Shown: piece by piece, positions 45,679 through 53,639 of the stretch | Layout of the letters: each line of letters opens with the position of its first letter | Numbering within the stretch: the first letter of the stretch is position 1 | From: Lacrimispora amygdalina | GTDB taxonomy: Bacteria > Bacillota > Clostridia > Lachnospirales > Lachnospiraceae | Assembly: GCF_900205965.1 (NCBI RefSeq) | Contig: NZ_OAOF01000001.1 | Span: 186,001-250,000 of the forward strand | DNA: 64,000 bases | Reading direction: 5' to 3' | Notes under the pieces: model-generated | Database searches by the model: none | What the model saw: only the letters and a program-made list of their open reading frames with translations | Told to the model about the DNA's origin: nothing | Made by a program: the position numbers and the translations under genes

Positions 45679-46131
45679 ACTTAGAAAATATTTTAAAAGT
45701 ATATCATATCTGCCGATTACAGTAAGTATAGAAACAAGTGAACCAGCTAAAACAAATAAAATCCCAAATAATAATTCCAGTATTGTAATAATTATTGTAG
45801 ATCCATCACGAGATTCTCTAATTATCTCTCCTCCCGCCGCAGCTAACGTAGTCCCAATAAACATGCAAACCCATATCATTGTTGCAATCTCATAAGATAT
45901 TAAATCCATAAGAGTTGCAGTATAATAAGCAATACAGGATATAATCAAATATCCAGCTTCCAAAAACAATATAATATCTACCTCGGAATCACTTCGTTTT
46001 CCTAATAGCGGTAATACAAGTTTAATATATTTATGAGAGACTTTAGCTTTTTTACCAGAACGGCTATTATTATGATATGTACAACCATATAAAAACACTG
46101 TGAAAAAAAATACAAATAGTTTTTCTGACAT
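45676..46131 (-). CDS. Hypothetical membrane protein
   Basis: 151 aa with four probable membrane segments (about residues 3-17, 52-72, 79-100 and 112-142) and a basic loop near 25-45. GGAGTGG lies before the ATG. No family was recognised. It is convergent with aroF and just downstream of another unknown gene. The low GC compared with its neighbours hints at acquisition. Confidence 0.6.
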   Translation of the reverse strand: MSEKLFVFFFTVFLYGCTYHNNSRSGKKAKVSHKYIKLVLPLLGKRSDSEVDIILFLEAGYLIISCIAYYTATLMDLISYEIATMIWVCMFIGTTLAAAGGEIIRESRDGSTIIITILELLFGILFVLAGSLVSILTVIGRYDILLKYFLS

Positions 46132-46208
46132 TAATCCACTCCATGTTTATTGATCTTCCTGCTTACCCTGAGATCTCCAACTTCGTAAAACCTAATTGGT
46201 TCTGTTTT

Positions 46209-46802
46209 TTAATTATACTCTTTCACGTTATCATCCTCTGTTTGTATTGTCTTAAGCATTTTAAGGATTACTGGTCTCCATTTTTCGTGATCATTAAATA
46301 TGCAATTAAAGCTCCCAATAACCAGTTTTCCGCTTGAAAGAATCAAAAATATCATGTTATAGATCCATTCATCCCCAGAAAAGCTTTTGTAATCAAACCA
46401 TATCACGGGTAGATTTCCTGTAACGTTTCCCTGATCATAGAATACATTCTTTCCGTCTGTCTGTCTTAAAATCTGGCATATTCGCTCCCTTTCATGATAC
46501 AGATCCATTGCGTATGTCTTATTTTCCAAAATTGCAGTCTGGAAGGTAAGACCCGCATGGGCCGACGAATGTACAAGAACCAGATCGGGCCGATTTTCAG
46601 AAAAATAAATGAGAGTGGAGTTCTCTTTATCCGCTTCTAAAAAATCGTCTGGAACCTCAAGTGCAAAACCTATACTCGGAAACCATTTCAATTTATTTGA
46701 TTCAGCCACCCTGTCTGCTGCTTCAAGCTCTATGTTCTTTAACCTCTTTTGAAGCTGCAGAAAAACCTTATCGATATAGTTATCCTTGTTGATCTCTTCC
46801 AT
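46209..46802 (-). CDS. Hypothetical protein, possibly PsbP/DcrB-like
   Basis: A 197-aa soluble protein. The start MEEINKDNY (AGGAGTGAAGG upstream) is preferred over a longer frame to 46856. A helical N-terminus is followed by a beta-rich part, LKWFPSIGFALEVPDDFLEA then YFSENRPDLVLV, ending ILKMLKTIQTEDD. The order of a hydrophobic strand, PDDF and a terminal 'W..I.KML.TI' helix recalls PsbP/DcrB-like folds, but this is weak. The function is unknown. Confidence 0.55.
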   Translation of the reverse strand: MEEINKDNYIDKVFLQLQKRLKNIELEAADRVAESNKLKWFPSIGFALEVPDDFLEADKENSTLIYFSENRPDLVLVHSSAHAGLTFQTAILENKTYAMDLYHERERICQILRQTDGKNVFYDQGNVTGNLPVIWFDYKSFSGDEWIYNMIFLILSSGKLVIGSFNCIFNDHEKWRPVILKMLKTIQTEDDNVKEYN

Positions 46803-47143
46803 ACCTTCACTCCTGACCTTTCCCATAATACGATGCTGCCTCCTGCAGTGTATCAAAAAATATTATCCTGTTAGATTTGATTAAATGACATATAATTACA
46901 TTATACTCCTGTAAATCACAAAATGTGTCATCATGTAATAATTAGCACTCTACATGTAACATTTGGTATACTAATTTCTCGCGCCGGTCAAAGAGAGGTC
47001 AAATAGATATCTCAATGTATCAAAATGCTTAAAGCTTTTTCGTCTTTTGCATATGCAGGGAGGTCAGAGCTCGTCCATAGCCCGTAAACTCAAAAATTGC
47101 CCACCATTTTATTTGACAGAGCATTTTAAAATTCATTTAACCC

Positions 47144-47172
47144 TTGTAATTTCCTAATAAAGTAGGTAAAAT
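47144..47172 (+). promoter_or_regulatory. Candidate promoter of the HPr-like gene
   Basis: TTGTAA (47144-47149) and TAAAAT (47167-47172) are spaced by 17 bases, about 85 bases before the gene. I see nothing else in 46803-47256. Confidence 0.45.
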
Positions 47173-47256
47173 GATATTACCAGATTTACCTTAATACATA
47201 ACATATCATAAGCCCTCACCGGCACAGACCGGTGTACAAGAGAAGGAGGTATGGAT

Positions 47257-47502
47257 ATGCGGACGATGAATGTCGATATCCAGCTGCGTACCATTCCCAT
47301 TCCGCTGGCACTCCTTATTAATACCGCTAATGCATTTATGTGCGATATATATATTGATTACGGTTTGACCAGGGTTAATGTAAAAGACTATGATGAGATG
47401 AAGATAGGACTGGTAACGCAGGATCGGAATTTATTATTTAACTTTGACGGCATTGATGAACTTGCCGCTGAAGGGCGGATCGGAATGCTTTTTAAACCGT
47501 AG
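47257..47502 (+). CDS. HPr-like protein lacking the active-site histidine
   Basis: An 81-aa protein with HPr length and pattern: a first strand, a helix IPIPLALLINTANAFMCDIY, VNVKDYDEMKIGL and IDELAAEGRIGML. In true HPr the first helix starts with GLHARPA, where His is phosphorylated. Here that place reads RTIPIPLAL, so no PTS phosphotransfer is expected. The serine region (KSIMGL) is also replaced by KDYDEM. AGAAGGAGG lies 7 bases before ATG 47257. It may be a regulatory paralogue; the role is unknown. Confidence 0.7.
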   Translation: MRTMNVDIQLRTIPIPLALLINTANAFMCDIYIDYGLTRVNVKDYDEMKIGLVTQDRNLLFNFDGIDELAAEGRIGMLFKP

Positions 47503-47535
47503 ACGCCGGAAAGGACCCCTATATGACCCACCACA

Positions 47536-47584
47536 CAAAAGAGAGTTGACCGCGGCGAATGGCCGGCAGACAACTCTCTTTTTT
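47536..47584. terminator. Bidirectional terminator between the HPr-like gene and uppP
   Basis: AAAAGAGAGTTG (47537-47548) pairs with CAACTCTCTTTT (47571-47582), with an inner GC-rich stem (CCGCGGC/GCCGG). Confidence 0.85.
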
Positions 47585-47593
47585 ATGGTTTAC

Positions 47594-48427
47594 TTAACCA
47601 AGGAATGCGGAAATACCAAAATACACTAACACAATTGCTCCAAGTACAATTCTGTAATATCCAAAAAATTTAAAGTCATGCTGTCTGATATATCCCATAA
47701 GGAATTTAATGGCATATACAGAAACAGCAAATGCCACTACCATTCCCAGAATCAGATAAAACACCTGGGCTCCGGTAAAATGAAATCCAAATTTAACAAT
47801 CTTTAAAAGGCTCGCTCCAAACATAACCGGTATCCCAAGAAAGAAGGAGAATTCTGCAGATGCCGCCCTGGAACAACCGAGAATCATGGCTCCCAGAATG
47901 GTGGAGCCGGAACGGGAGGTCCCCGGAATCAAGGAAAGGAGCTGAAACAGACCAATATAGAGAGCAGTCTGGTAAGAAATCTCCCCCACCTTCTGAACCT
48001 CAAAATTCCGGTACTGGTTCCGGTTCTCAATCATAATAAAGAGTACACCATATAGAATTAATGTCGCCGCTACCACATAACCGTTCATTAAATATTTATC
48101 CAGAATGTCATCCACTAAAATCCCAATAACAGCCGCAGGTAAGCATGCCAGTATGATCTTACTCCACAAAATGAAGGTTGCCTTCTGCTGGGCTGGCTTC
48201 TTCCTTGGGGAGAATGGGTTTAACCTGTCAAAATATAATACAACTACTGCAAGTATGGCTCCCAGCTGTATTACAACCAGAAACATGTTTTTATAACTGT
48301 CCGGCTGATTTAAATGAATGATCTCATCTACCAGAATCATATGTCCGGTGCTGCTGATCGGCAGCCATTCTGAAAATCCTTCTACAATTCCCAGGACGAT
48401 AACTTTTAATATCTCAATAATATTCAT
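47594..48427 (-). CDS. uppP: Undecaprenyl-diphosphatase (BacA/UppP)
   Basis: Recycles the undecaprenyl-PP carrier for peptidoglycan synthesis and can confer bacitracin resistance. At 277 aa it has multiple membrane helices. The signature motifs GFSEWLPISSTGHMIL near residue 17 and LIPGTSRSGSTI near 165 hold the catalytic Glu, Ser and Arg. AGAGGAATT precedes the ATG. 15 bases separate it from ung upstream. Confidence 0.96.
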   Translation of the reverse strand: MNIIEILKVIVLGIVEGFSEWLPISSTGHMILVDEIIHLNQPDSYKNMFLVVIQLGAILAVVVLYFDRLNPFSPRKKPAQQKATFILWSKIILACLPAAVIGILVDDILDKYLMNGYVVAATLILYGVLFIMIENRNQYRNFEVQKVGEISYQTALYIGLFQLLSLIPGTSRSGSTILGAMILGCSRAASAEFSFFLGIPVMFGASLLKIVKFGFHFTGAQVFYLILGMVVAFAVSVYAIKFLMGYIRQHDFKFFGYYRIVLGAIVLVYFGISAFLG

Positions 48428-48442
48428 CTTAATTCCTCTGTT

Positions 48443-49117
48443 TTAAATATTTTCGATCTGCCAGTCTATGGGTGTCATTCCATTAGCCTCCAGATAAGCA
48501 TTTGTTTTGCTGAAATGCCTGCAGCCAAAGAATCCTCTGTAAGCGGATAAAGGGCTGGGGTGGGGGGCTTCCAGTATTAAGTGTTTTGGATTTGTCAGCA
48601 TTACTTTCTTATTCTGCGCAGGACGTCCCCATAGGAGAAAGACCATGGGCCGGTCCTGTTCATTTAAGATTTTAATCGCTGCATCCGTAAATGTCTCCCA
48701 GCCGATTCTCTGATGGGAATTGGCTGCATGGGCTCTGACGGTCAATACAGTATTTAGAAGCATGATTCCCTGATCTGCCCATTTTTTTAAGTATCCGTTG
48801 TTTGGAATCTCACATCCCAGATCTTCTTTTAATTCCTGATAGATATTTACCAGAGAGGGCGGGATATCCACATCAGGCTTTACGGAAAAGCACAGACCGT
48901 GGGCCTGACCAACATTATGATAAGGGTCCTGCCCCAGTATAACCACTTTAACCTTGGACAGGGGGGTAAACTGAAAGGCATTAAATATGTCGTTGGGGTC
49001 CGGAAAGACTTGTGTTGTCTCGTATTCTTTCTTCACCTTCTGATAAAGATCCCTGTAATATGGCTTCTTAAACTCCCCGCTTAAGGGTTCCAGCCAGTCG
49101 TTGTCAATTGCTCCCAT
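48443..49117 (-). CDS. ung: Uracil-DNA glycosylase, family 1
   Basis: Removes uracil from DNA to start base-excision repair. At 224 aa it has the water-activating motif LGQDPYHNVGQAHGL near residue 60, LLNTVLTVRAHAANSH and the minor-groove loop HPSPLSAYRGFFG. It sits between hisF and uppP in one direction and may be cotranscribed. Confidence 0.97.
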   Translation of the reverse strand: MGAIDNDWLEPLSGEFKKPYYRDLYQKVKKEYETTQVFPDPNDIFNAFQFTPLSKVKVVILGQDPYHNVGQAHGLCFSVKPDVDIPPSLVNIYQELKEDLGCEIPNNGYLKKWADQGIMLLNTVLTVRAHAANSHQRIGWETFTDAAIKILNEQDRPMVFLLWGRPAQNKKVMLTNPKHLILEAPHPSPLSAYRGFFGCRHFSKTNAYLEANGMTPIDWQIENI

Positions 49118-49153
49118 GTTTCCTCCTTTGCATCTTGCCGGTTCCAGCCGGTT

Positions 49154-49915
49154 TTAAATCCGAACCGGTACTCCTTTCTCTTCCAGGTACCGTTTTAACT
49201 CCATAATTTCCAGTTCTTTGTAATGAAACAAAGAAGCTGCCAGTGCTGCGTCCGCCCTTCCTTTTGTAAGTGCACTGTAAAAATGCTCCATAGTTCCCGC
49301 ACCGCCTGATGCAATGACCGGAACAGATACCGAATCTGCTATGATCCCATTTAATTCATCATCATAGCCGGCCTTGGTTCCGTCACAATCCATACTGGTA
49401 AGCAGAATCTCTCCGGCTCCTAAGCGATCCGCCTCCATGGCCCATTCCACAGCATCCAGTCCCGTATCAACCCTTCCTCCGTTTTTAAAAACATTCCAGC
49501 CGGTTCCGTCTGCCCGCCTTCTTGCATCAATGGCAACCACCACACACTGGCGTCCAAACTTATCCGCAGCATCAGAAATCAGTCTGGGCGTATTAATTGC
49601 AGAGGAATTGATGGATATCTTATCCGCTCCTTCCCGCAGAAGCATCTTAAAATCCTCCACGGTACGGATTCCTCCGCCCACCGTAAACGGAATAAAGACC
49701 TTTTGGGCAACCCGGCGCACCATATCAACCACTGTATTCCGGTTATCAGAGGAAGCCGTGATATCCAGAAACACCAGCTCATCTGCTCCTGCTTTATCAT
49801 AGGCTGCAGCGATTTCCACCGGATCTCCAGCATCCTGTAAATTGACGAAATTAACTCCCTTTACCACTCTCGCATTGTGTACATCCAGACATGGAATGAT
49901 TCGTTTCGTAAGCAT
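49154..49915 (-). CDS. hisF: Imidazole glycerol phosphate synthase cyclase subunit
   Basis: Uses ammonia delivered by HisH to make imidazole glycerol phosphate and AICAR. A 253-aa TIM barrel with the catalytic Asp in [17 protein letters not shown] and the second Asp in VVAIDARR; phosphate loops are FTVGGGIRT and [11 protein letters not shown]. It starts 12 bases after hisH. The other his genes are not in this window. Confidence 0.97.
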   Translation of the reverse strand: MLTKRIIPCLDVHNARVVKGVNFVNLQDAGDPVEIAAAYDKAGADELVFLDITASSDNRNTVVDMVRRVAQKVFIPFTVGGGIRTVEDFKMLLREGADKISINSSAINTPRLISDAADKFGRQCVVVAIDARRRADGTGWNVFKNGGRVDTGLDAVEWAMEADRLGAGEILLTSMDCDGTKAGYDDELNGIIADSVSVPVIASGGAGTMEHFYSALTKGRADAALAASLFHYKELEIMELKRYLEEKGVPVRI

Positions 49916-49927
49916 GCGGCTCCTCCT

Positions 49928-50536
49928 TTATGTAAGTTCAATGAAGTTTTTCAGGATCGTAAGACCGGTATCCCCGCTCTTTTCCGGATGGAACTGGCAT
50001 GCAAACAGATTGCCTCTTTCCACCGATGCACCAAATGTTACACCGTACTCACAGGAAGCGGCAACATCAGATTTCCTGTCTGCTTCTAAATAATATGAAT
50101 GGACAAAATAAACATATGCTCCGGAATCCAGTCCCTTAAAAAGTCTTGCTTCCGGCCTGATTGTCAGACTGTTCCAGCCCATATGGGGAACCTTAAGACC
50201 CTGCTGGTCCGGGAATTTAACGATTCTGCCGGGAAGAATGGAAAGTCCCTTCATTCCTTCACATTCCTCACTGCTATCGAATAAAAGCTGCAGCCCTAAG
50301 CAGATCCCTAAAAAAGGGGTGCCCTTCTCCGTCACCTGACGGATCACTCCAGGCAGATCATACTGACAAAGCTTTTCCATGGCATCTCCAAATGCTCCCA
50401 CGCCTGGAAGAATCACTTTGTCCGCTGAAAGAATGGTTTCCTTGTCCCGGGTTATCACCGGATTTTCACCTAACGAAGCAAGGGCCTTTTCTACACTTTT
50501 TAAGTTTCCGGCATCATAGTCAATAATCGCAATCAT
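49928..50536 (-). CDS. hisH: Imidazole glycerol phosphate synthase glutamine amidotransferase subunit
   Basis: Class I amidotransferase supplying ammonia to HisF. 202 aa from ATG 50536 (AGAGGTGGC upstream). The triad is visible as the nucleophile in FLGICLGLQLLF and the His-Glu in CQFHPEKSG. The start MIAIIDYDAGNLKSVEKAL is the usual HisH N-terminus; a longer frame to 50566 is less likely. Confidence 0.96.
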   Translation of the reverse strand: MIAIIDYDAGNLKSVEKALASLGENPVITRDKETILSADKVILPGVGAFGDAMEKLCQYDLPGVIRQVTEKGTPFLGICLGLQLLFDSSEECEGMKGLSILPGRIVKFPDQQGLKVPHMGWNSLTIRPEARLFKGLDSGAYVYFVHSYYLEADRKSDVAASCEYGVTFGASVERGNLFACQFHPEKSGDTGLTILKNFIELT

Positions 50537-50605
50537 GGCAGCCACCTCTTTTTCGCCTTTTTTCAATATTCTAACACAGTCCCTGTTTCAGTACAACGCA
50601 AAACA

Positions 50606-51226
50606 TTATGAAAAACTACGAAGGAAATTAACGGAATTGACAGAAACGGATTCTGCCTTCTTTCGTATCCCTTCCGAAAGCTGTGCAAAACTTCCATGAA
50701 TCCGGTACATAAATGCCTTATTATTTACAGAAACGGTTTTCTCAAAGGGCCAGCGTATTACCGTCGGCGTCTGAAATCCAACTCCTAGTTCCAGAATCAG
50801 AAGCTTTTTATTAAGCGTTCCTGCCAGCCATCTGGTATAGGCATTCCACTGAGGAAGATACCCCTCTTCAATATAATCCTCCGCCTGAATGGTATTGCCG
50901 GTCAGCGGCTCGCCGCAATGAGGACAGATATCATCGGCAATCTCACCCGGTTCCCAGATATCCTTCGTACAGGATTTGGAACACTGTCTCCAGGTAACGT
51001 TGCCACAGGGTGCCACCATGCGCTCAGGGTCCAGACCTGACTTTAACAGTTCTCCATTTGTAAGAGTCGTAACAATAAAGTAATCCTTATCCTTTATCAG
51101 TTGTCCCAGTTTTTCATACAGGCTGTCTTCCTGTTTGGCCTCCTCCCGGTTCCATTCCTCTCCGATTCCGATCAGAAGCTTCTCGCATTCCTTTATTTCA
51201 TTTAACATCTTCTCTTTTAAAGCCAT
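50606..51226 (-). CDS. Sirtuin (SIR2)-like protein, atypical
   Basis: 206 aa. The middle resembles the NAD-binding and zinc part of SIR2-family proteins: TTLTNGELLKSGLD, APCGNVTWRQCSKSC and a CPHCG pair forming a probable zinc site, then LPQWNAYTRWLAG and LILELGVGFQTPTVIRWPFE. It lacks the canonical N-terminal GAGxS-GIPDFR loop, so deacetylase activity is uncertain. Related small proteins in Firmicutes are annotated as SIR2-like and may act in ADP-ribosylation systems. It stands upstream of hisH in the same direction, with a 70-base gap. Confidence 0.65.
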   Translation of the reverse strand: MALKEKMLNEIKECEKLLIGIGEEWNREEAKQEDSLYEKLGQLIKDKDYFIVTTLTNGELLKSGLDPERMVAPCGNVTWRQCSKSCTKDIWEPGEIADDICPHCGEPLTGNTIQAEDYIEEGYLPQWNAYTRWLAGTLNKKLLILELGVGFQTPTVIRWPFEKTVSVNNKAFMYRIHGSFAQLSEGIRKKAESVSVNSVNFLRSFS

Positions 51227-51377
51227 ACATTATCCACCTTCTTTTCTGCAATACCCGTCTATTATACATCATTGGAGTTTTTAAGAAAAGATGGAAATTC
51301 TTATCTTGCGGCAGTCCTCCCATCCATGCTATACTAATCTGTGCTATTTGAATAATGAAAAAGGAAGTCAGCATAAC

Positions 51378-51809
51378 ATGAATCGATTCAAAAGGCTCTC
51401 TCCCTTTTTGGGAGGCTTTGCAGCGATAGCAGTTCTGACACTGCTGTTAATCATCTATACTCTGACAAGACCTGTTCCCATGGCCGGAACGAAGAATATC
51501 ACCGTAGACGTGGTATATGAAGACGGGGGAACGGACCACTACCAGTTAACAACAGAAGCGCGGTACTTATTAGACGCTCTAAAAACAATACCCAATCTGA
51601 CAATTGAAGGAACCACAACCGAAGAACTGGGCTTAATGGTGACCAGCATTAACGGCAGACAGGCAGATTATAAAACAGACGGTGCGTACTGGGCTATTCT
51701 TTGCGACGGCGAACCATGCAGCTACGGCGTAAGCCAGCAGGCAATTAAGGATGGGGAACGCTACACCTTTCAATATACCCCTGCTGGCGGTAAAGGCGGC
51801 ACTTCATGA
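51378..51809 (+). CDS. DUF4430-domain membrane-anchored protein
   Basis: 143 aa with one N-terminal signal-anchor (about residues 8-29) and an extracellular DUF4430 domain (TVDVVYEDGGTDHYQLTTEA, LLDALKTIPN, YKTDGAYWAILCDGEPC, DGERYTFQYTP). This domain resembles the beta part of cobalamin-binding intrinsic factor. It overlaps the next gene, an ECF S component, by four bases. The pair probably captures and imports a vitamin, perhaps a cobamide. AAGGAAG precedes ATG 51378. Confidence 0.8.
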   Translation: MNRFKRLSPFLGGFAAIAVLTLLLIIYTLTRPVPMAGTKNITVDVVYEDGGTDHYQLTTEARYLLDALKTIPNLTIEGTTTEELGLMVTSINGRQADYKTDGAYWAILCDGEPCSYGVSQQAIKDGERYTFQYTPAGGKGGTS

Positions 51810-52321
51810 CTTCCCATCGCCCCATGACCACAAAAAGGCTGGTAATTGATGCGTTTTTATGTGCACTTTTGTTTATCAGTCAGGTCAGCTTATCCTGGCT
51901 TCCAAATGTGGAGCTGGTCTCTTTGTTTCTAATTTTATACTCTCTGGTATTTGGCAGACACGTATGGATCATCCTGTACGTGTTTGTTCTGTTGGAAGGA
52001 CTGTTCTGGGGAATAGGTATGTGGTGGTTTTCCTACTTATACGTATGGGCACTGGTCCCCGCCTCCGTTTTTCTGCTTTACAAAAAACACTGCCCATCTC
52101 CTGTCTCAGCTGCGCTGCTGGCTGGAACCTTTGGTATGCTGTTTGGATTGTTTTCCTCTCTGCCCGCAGTACTAACCGGAGGCTTAACTGCAGCCTTTGT
52201 CTGGTGGACTGCAGGCATACCATATGATATTCTTCACGGTATGGGGAACTTCATCATTTCACTTATTTTATTTAAACCCTTATATCAGCTGCTGACTGCG
52301 CTGAAGCAGCATCAATTATAA
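51806..52321 (+). CDS. ECF transporter S component
   Basis: 171 aa and almost entirely hydrophobic, with about six membrane helices. Starts after a short cytoplasmic tail with RLVIDAFLCALLFISQVSLSW, the family's A-x-x-x-A-type first helix. Functions as a substrate-binding membrane subunit of an energy-coupling-factor importer, with the EcfAA'T module encoded elsewhere. Translational coupling (ATGA) to the DUF4430 protein suggests joint work. The substrate is not determined. Confidence 0.82.
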   Translation: MTSHRPMTTKRLVIDAFLCALLFISQVSLSWLPNVELVSLFLILYSLVFGRHVWIILYVFVLLEGLFWGIGMWWFSYLYVWALVPASVFLLYKKHCPSPVSAALLAGTFGMLFGLFSSLPAVLTGGLTAAFVWWTAGIPYDILHGMGNFIISLILFKPLYQLLTALKQHQL

Positions 52322-52340
52322 AAAAAAGGAGTATCTGAAT

Positions 52341-53546
52341 ATGGAAACAGCTGTCGTAAGAATCAAAAAGGGAGAAGGCCGTTCCTTAAAAGCCGGCGGA
52401 ATGTGGATTTACGATAATGAAATAGATGCAATTACAGGAGATTTTGTAAACGGAGATATCATCACAGTCCAGGATTTTGATGGCTACTGTATGGGTCGTG
52501 GCTTTATAAACACCAACTCAAAAATTACAGTCCGCATGCTGACACGGAAAAAAGACGCGGAGATCAATGAGGAATTTATTGAAATGCGGGTCCGCAATGC
52601 ATGGGAATACAGAAAAACTACCGTGGACACCAGCAGCTGCCGTATCATATTCGGAGAAGCCGATTTTCTTCCGGGAATCGTTGTGGACAAGTTTTCCGAT
52701 GTTCTGGTAGTGGAATCCCTTGCACTTGGAATCGACCGCTTGAAGCCCATGATATTAGAAAAGCTGAAATCCATACTGGCAGAAGACGGAATCCTAATCC
52801 GGGGGATCTATGAACGAAGCGATGCCAAGGTCCGTCTGCAGGAGGGAATGGAACGTTTTAAGGGATTCATAGGCGAGCCCTTTGACACCAAGGTAGAGAT
52901 TACGGAAAACGATGTCAAATATCTGGTAGATGTGGAAGACGGTCAGAAAACCGGATTCTTTCTGGATCAGAAATACAACCGGCTTGCCATAAAACGCTTA
53001 TGCAGGGACAAACGGGTCCTGGACTGCTTCACCCACACCGGCTCTTTCGCTTTAAACGCTGGAATCGCAGGCGCAAAAGAAGTGATTGGTGTTGATGCCT
53101 CCGAACTGGGTGTTGCCCAGGCAAGGGAAAATGCGCAGCTAAACGGCCTTTCAGACAGGGTTTCCTTCCGCTGCGCCGATGTCTTTGAACTCCTCCCTGA
53201 ACTTGAGAAAAACGGAGAAAAATTCGATGTAGTCATCCTGGATCCTCCTGCATTCACCAAATCCAGGAACTCCGTTAAGAACGCAGTAAAGGGATACCGG
53301 GAGATCAATATCCGGGGATTAAAGCTTGTTAAGGACGGCGGCTATCTGGCAACCTGCTCCTGCTCCCATTTCATGAATCCAGAACTGTTTACGAAAACCA
53401 TACGGGAAGCTGCTGTAAGCGCCCATAAGCGCCTGCGGCAGGTGGAATACCGCACCCAGTCTGCAGACCATCCGATTCTCTGGAGCGGAGATGAGAACTC
53501 CTACTATTTAAAGTTCTATATCTTTCAGGTTTGTGATGAAAAATAA
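52341..53546 (+). CDS. rlmI: Class I SAM-dependent rRNA methyltransferase, RlmI type
   Basis: Probably 23S rRNA m5C1962 methyltransferase. At 401 aa it has an N-terminal PUA domain (residues about 1-75), a linker beta domain and a Rossmann methyltransferase: VLDCFTHTGSFALNAGIAGA (SAM motif I), VIGVDASELG, and the catalytic ILDPPAFTKSR. A Cys-rich CSCSHF follows. AAAAGGAGT lies before the ATG. 20 bases after the ECF gene, so it may be cotranscribed. Confidence 0.92.
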   Translation: METAVVRIKKGEGRSLKAGGMWIYDNEIDAITGDFVNGDIITVQDFDGYCMGRGFINTNSKITVRMLTRKKDAEINEEFIEMRVRNAWEYRKTTVDTSSCRIIFGEADFLPGIVVDKFSDVLVVESLALGIDRLKPMILEKLKSILAEDGILIRGIYERSDAKVRLQEGMERFKGFIGEPFDTKVEITENDVKYLVDVEDGQKTGFFLDQKYNRLAIKRLCRDKRVLDCFTHTGSFALNAGIAGAKEVIGVDASELGVAQARENAQLNGLSDRVSFRCADVFELLPELEKNGEKFDVVILDPPAFTKSRNSVKNAVKGYREINIRGLKLVKDGGYLATCSCSHFMNPELFTKTIREAAVSAHKRLRQVEYRTQSADHPILWSGDENSYYLKFYIFQVCDEK

Positions 53547-53567
53547 ATAATAAAAGAGCAGCCGATA

Positions 53568-53620
53568 AAAAAAATCAGGTTAGAAATCCTCTTGTGTGGA
53601 TTCCCAACCTGATTTTTCTT
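53568..53620. terminator. Terminator between rlmI and the flavin oxidoreductase
   Basis: AAAATCAGGTT-A-GAAATCC (from 53571) pairs with GGATT-CCC-AACCTGATTTT (ending 53615), with T/A runs on both sides. It can serve both convergent genes. Confidence 0.8.
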
Positions 53621-53639
53621 TTATTCTGCCTCCATCGCT

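Noticed and set aside
51227..51377. Cobalamin riboswitch before the DUF4430 gene
   Set aside because: The gap is only about 150 bases and I see no B12-box-like sequence.
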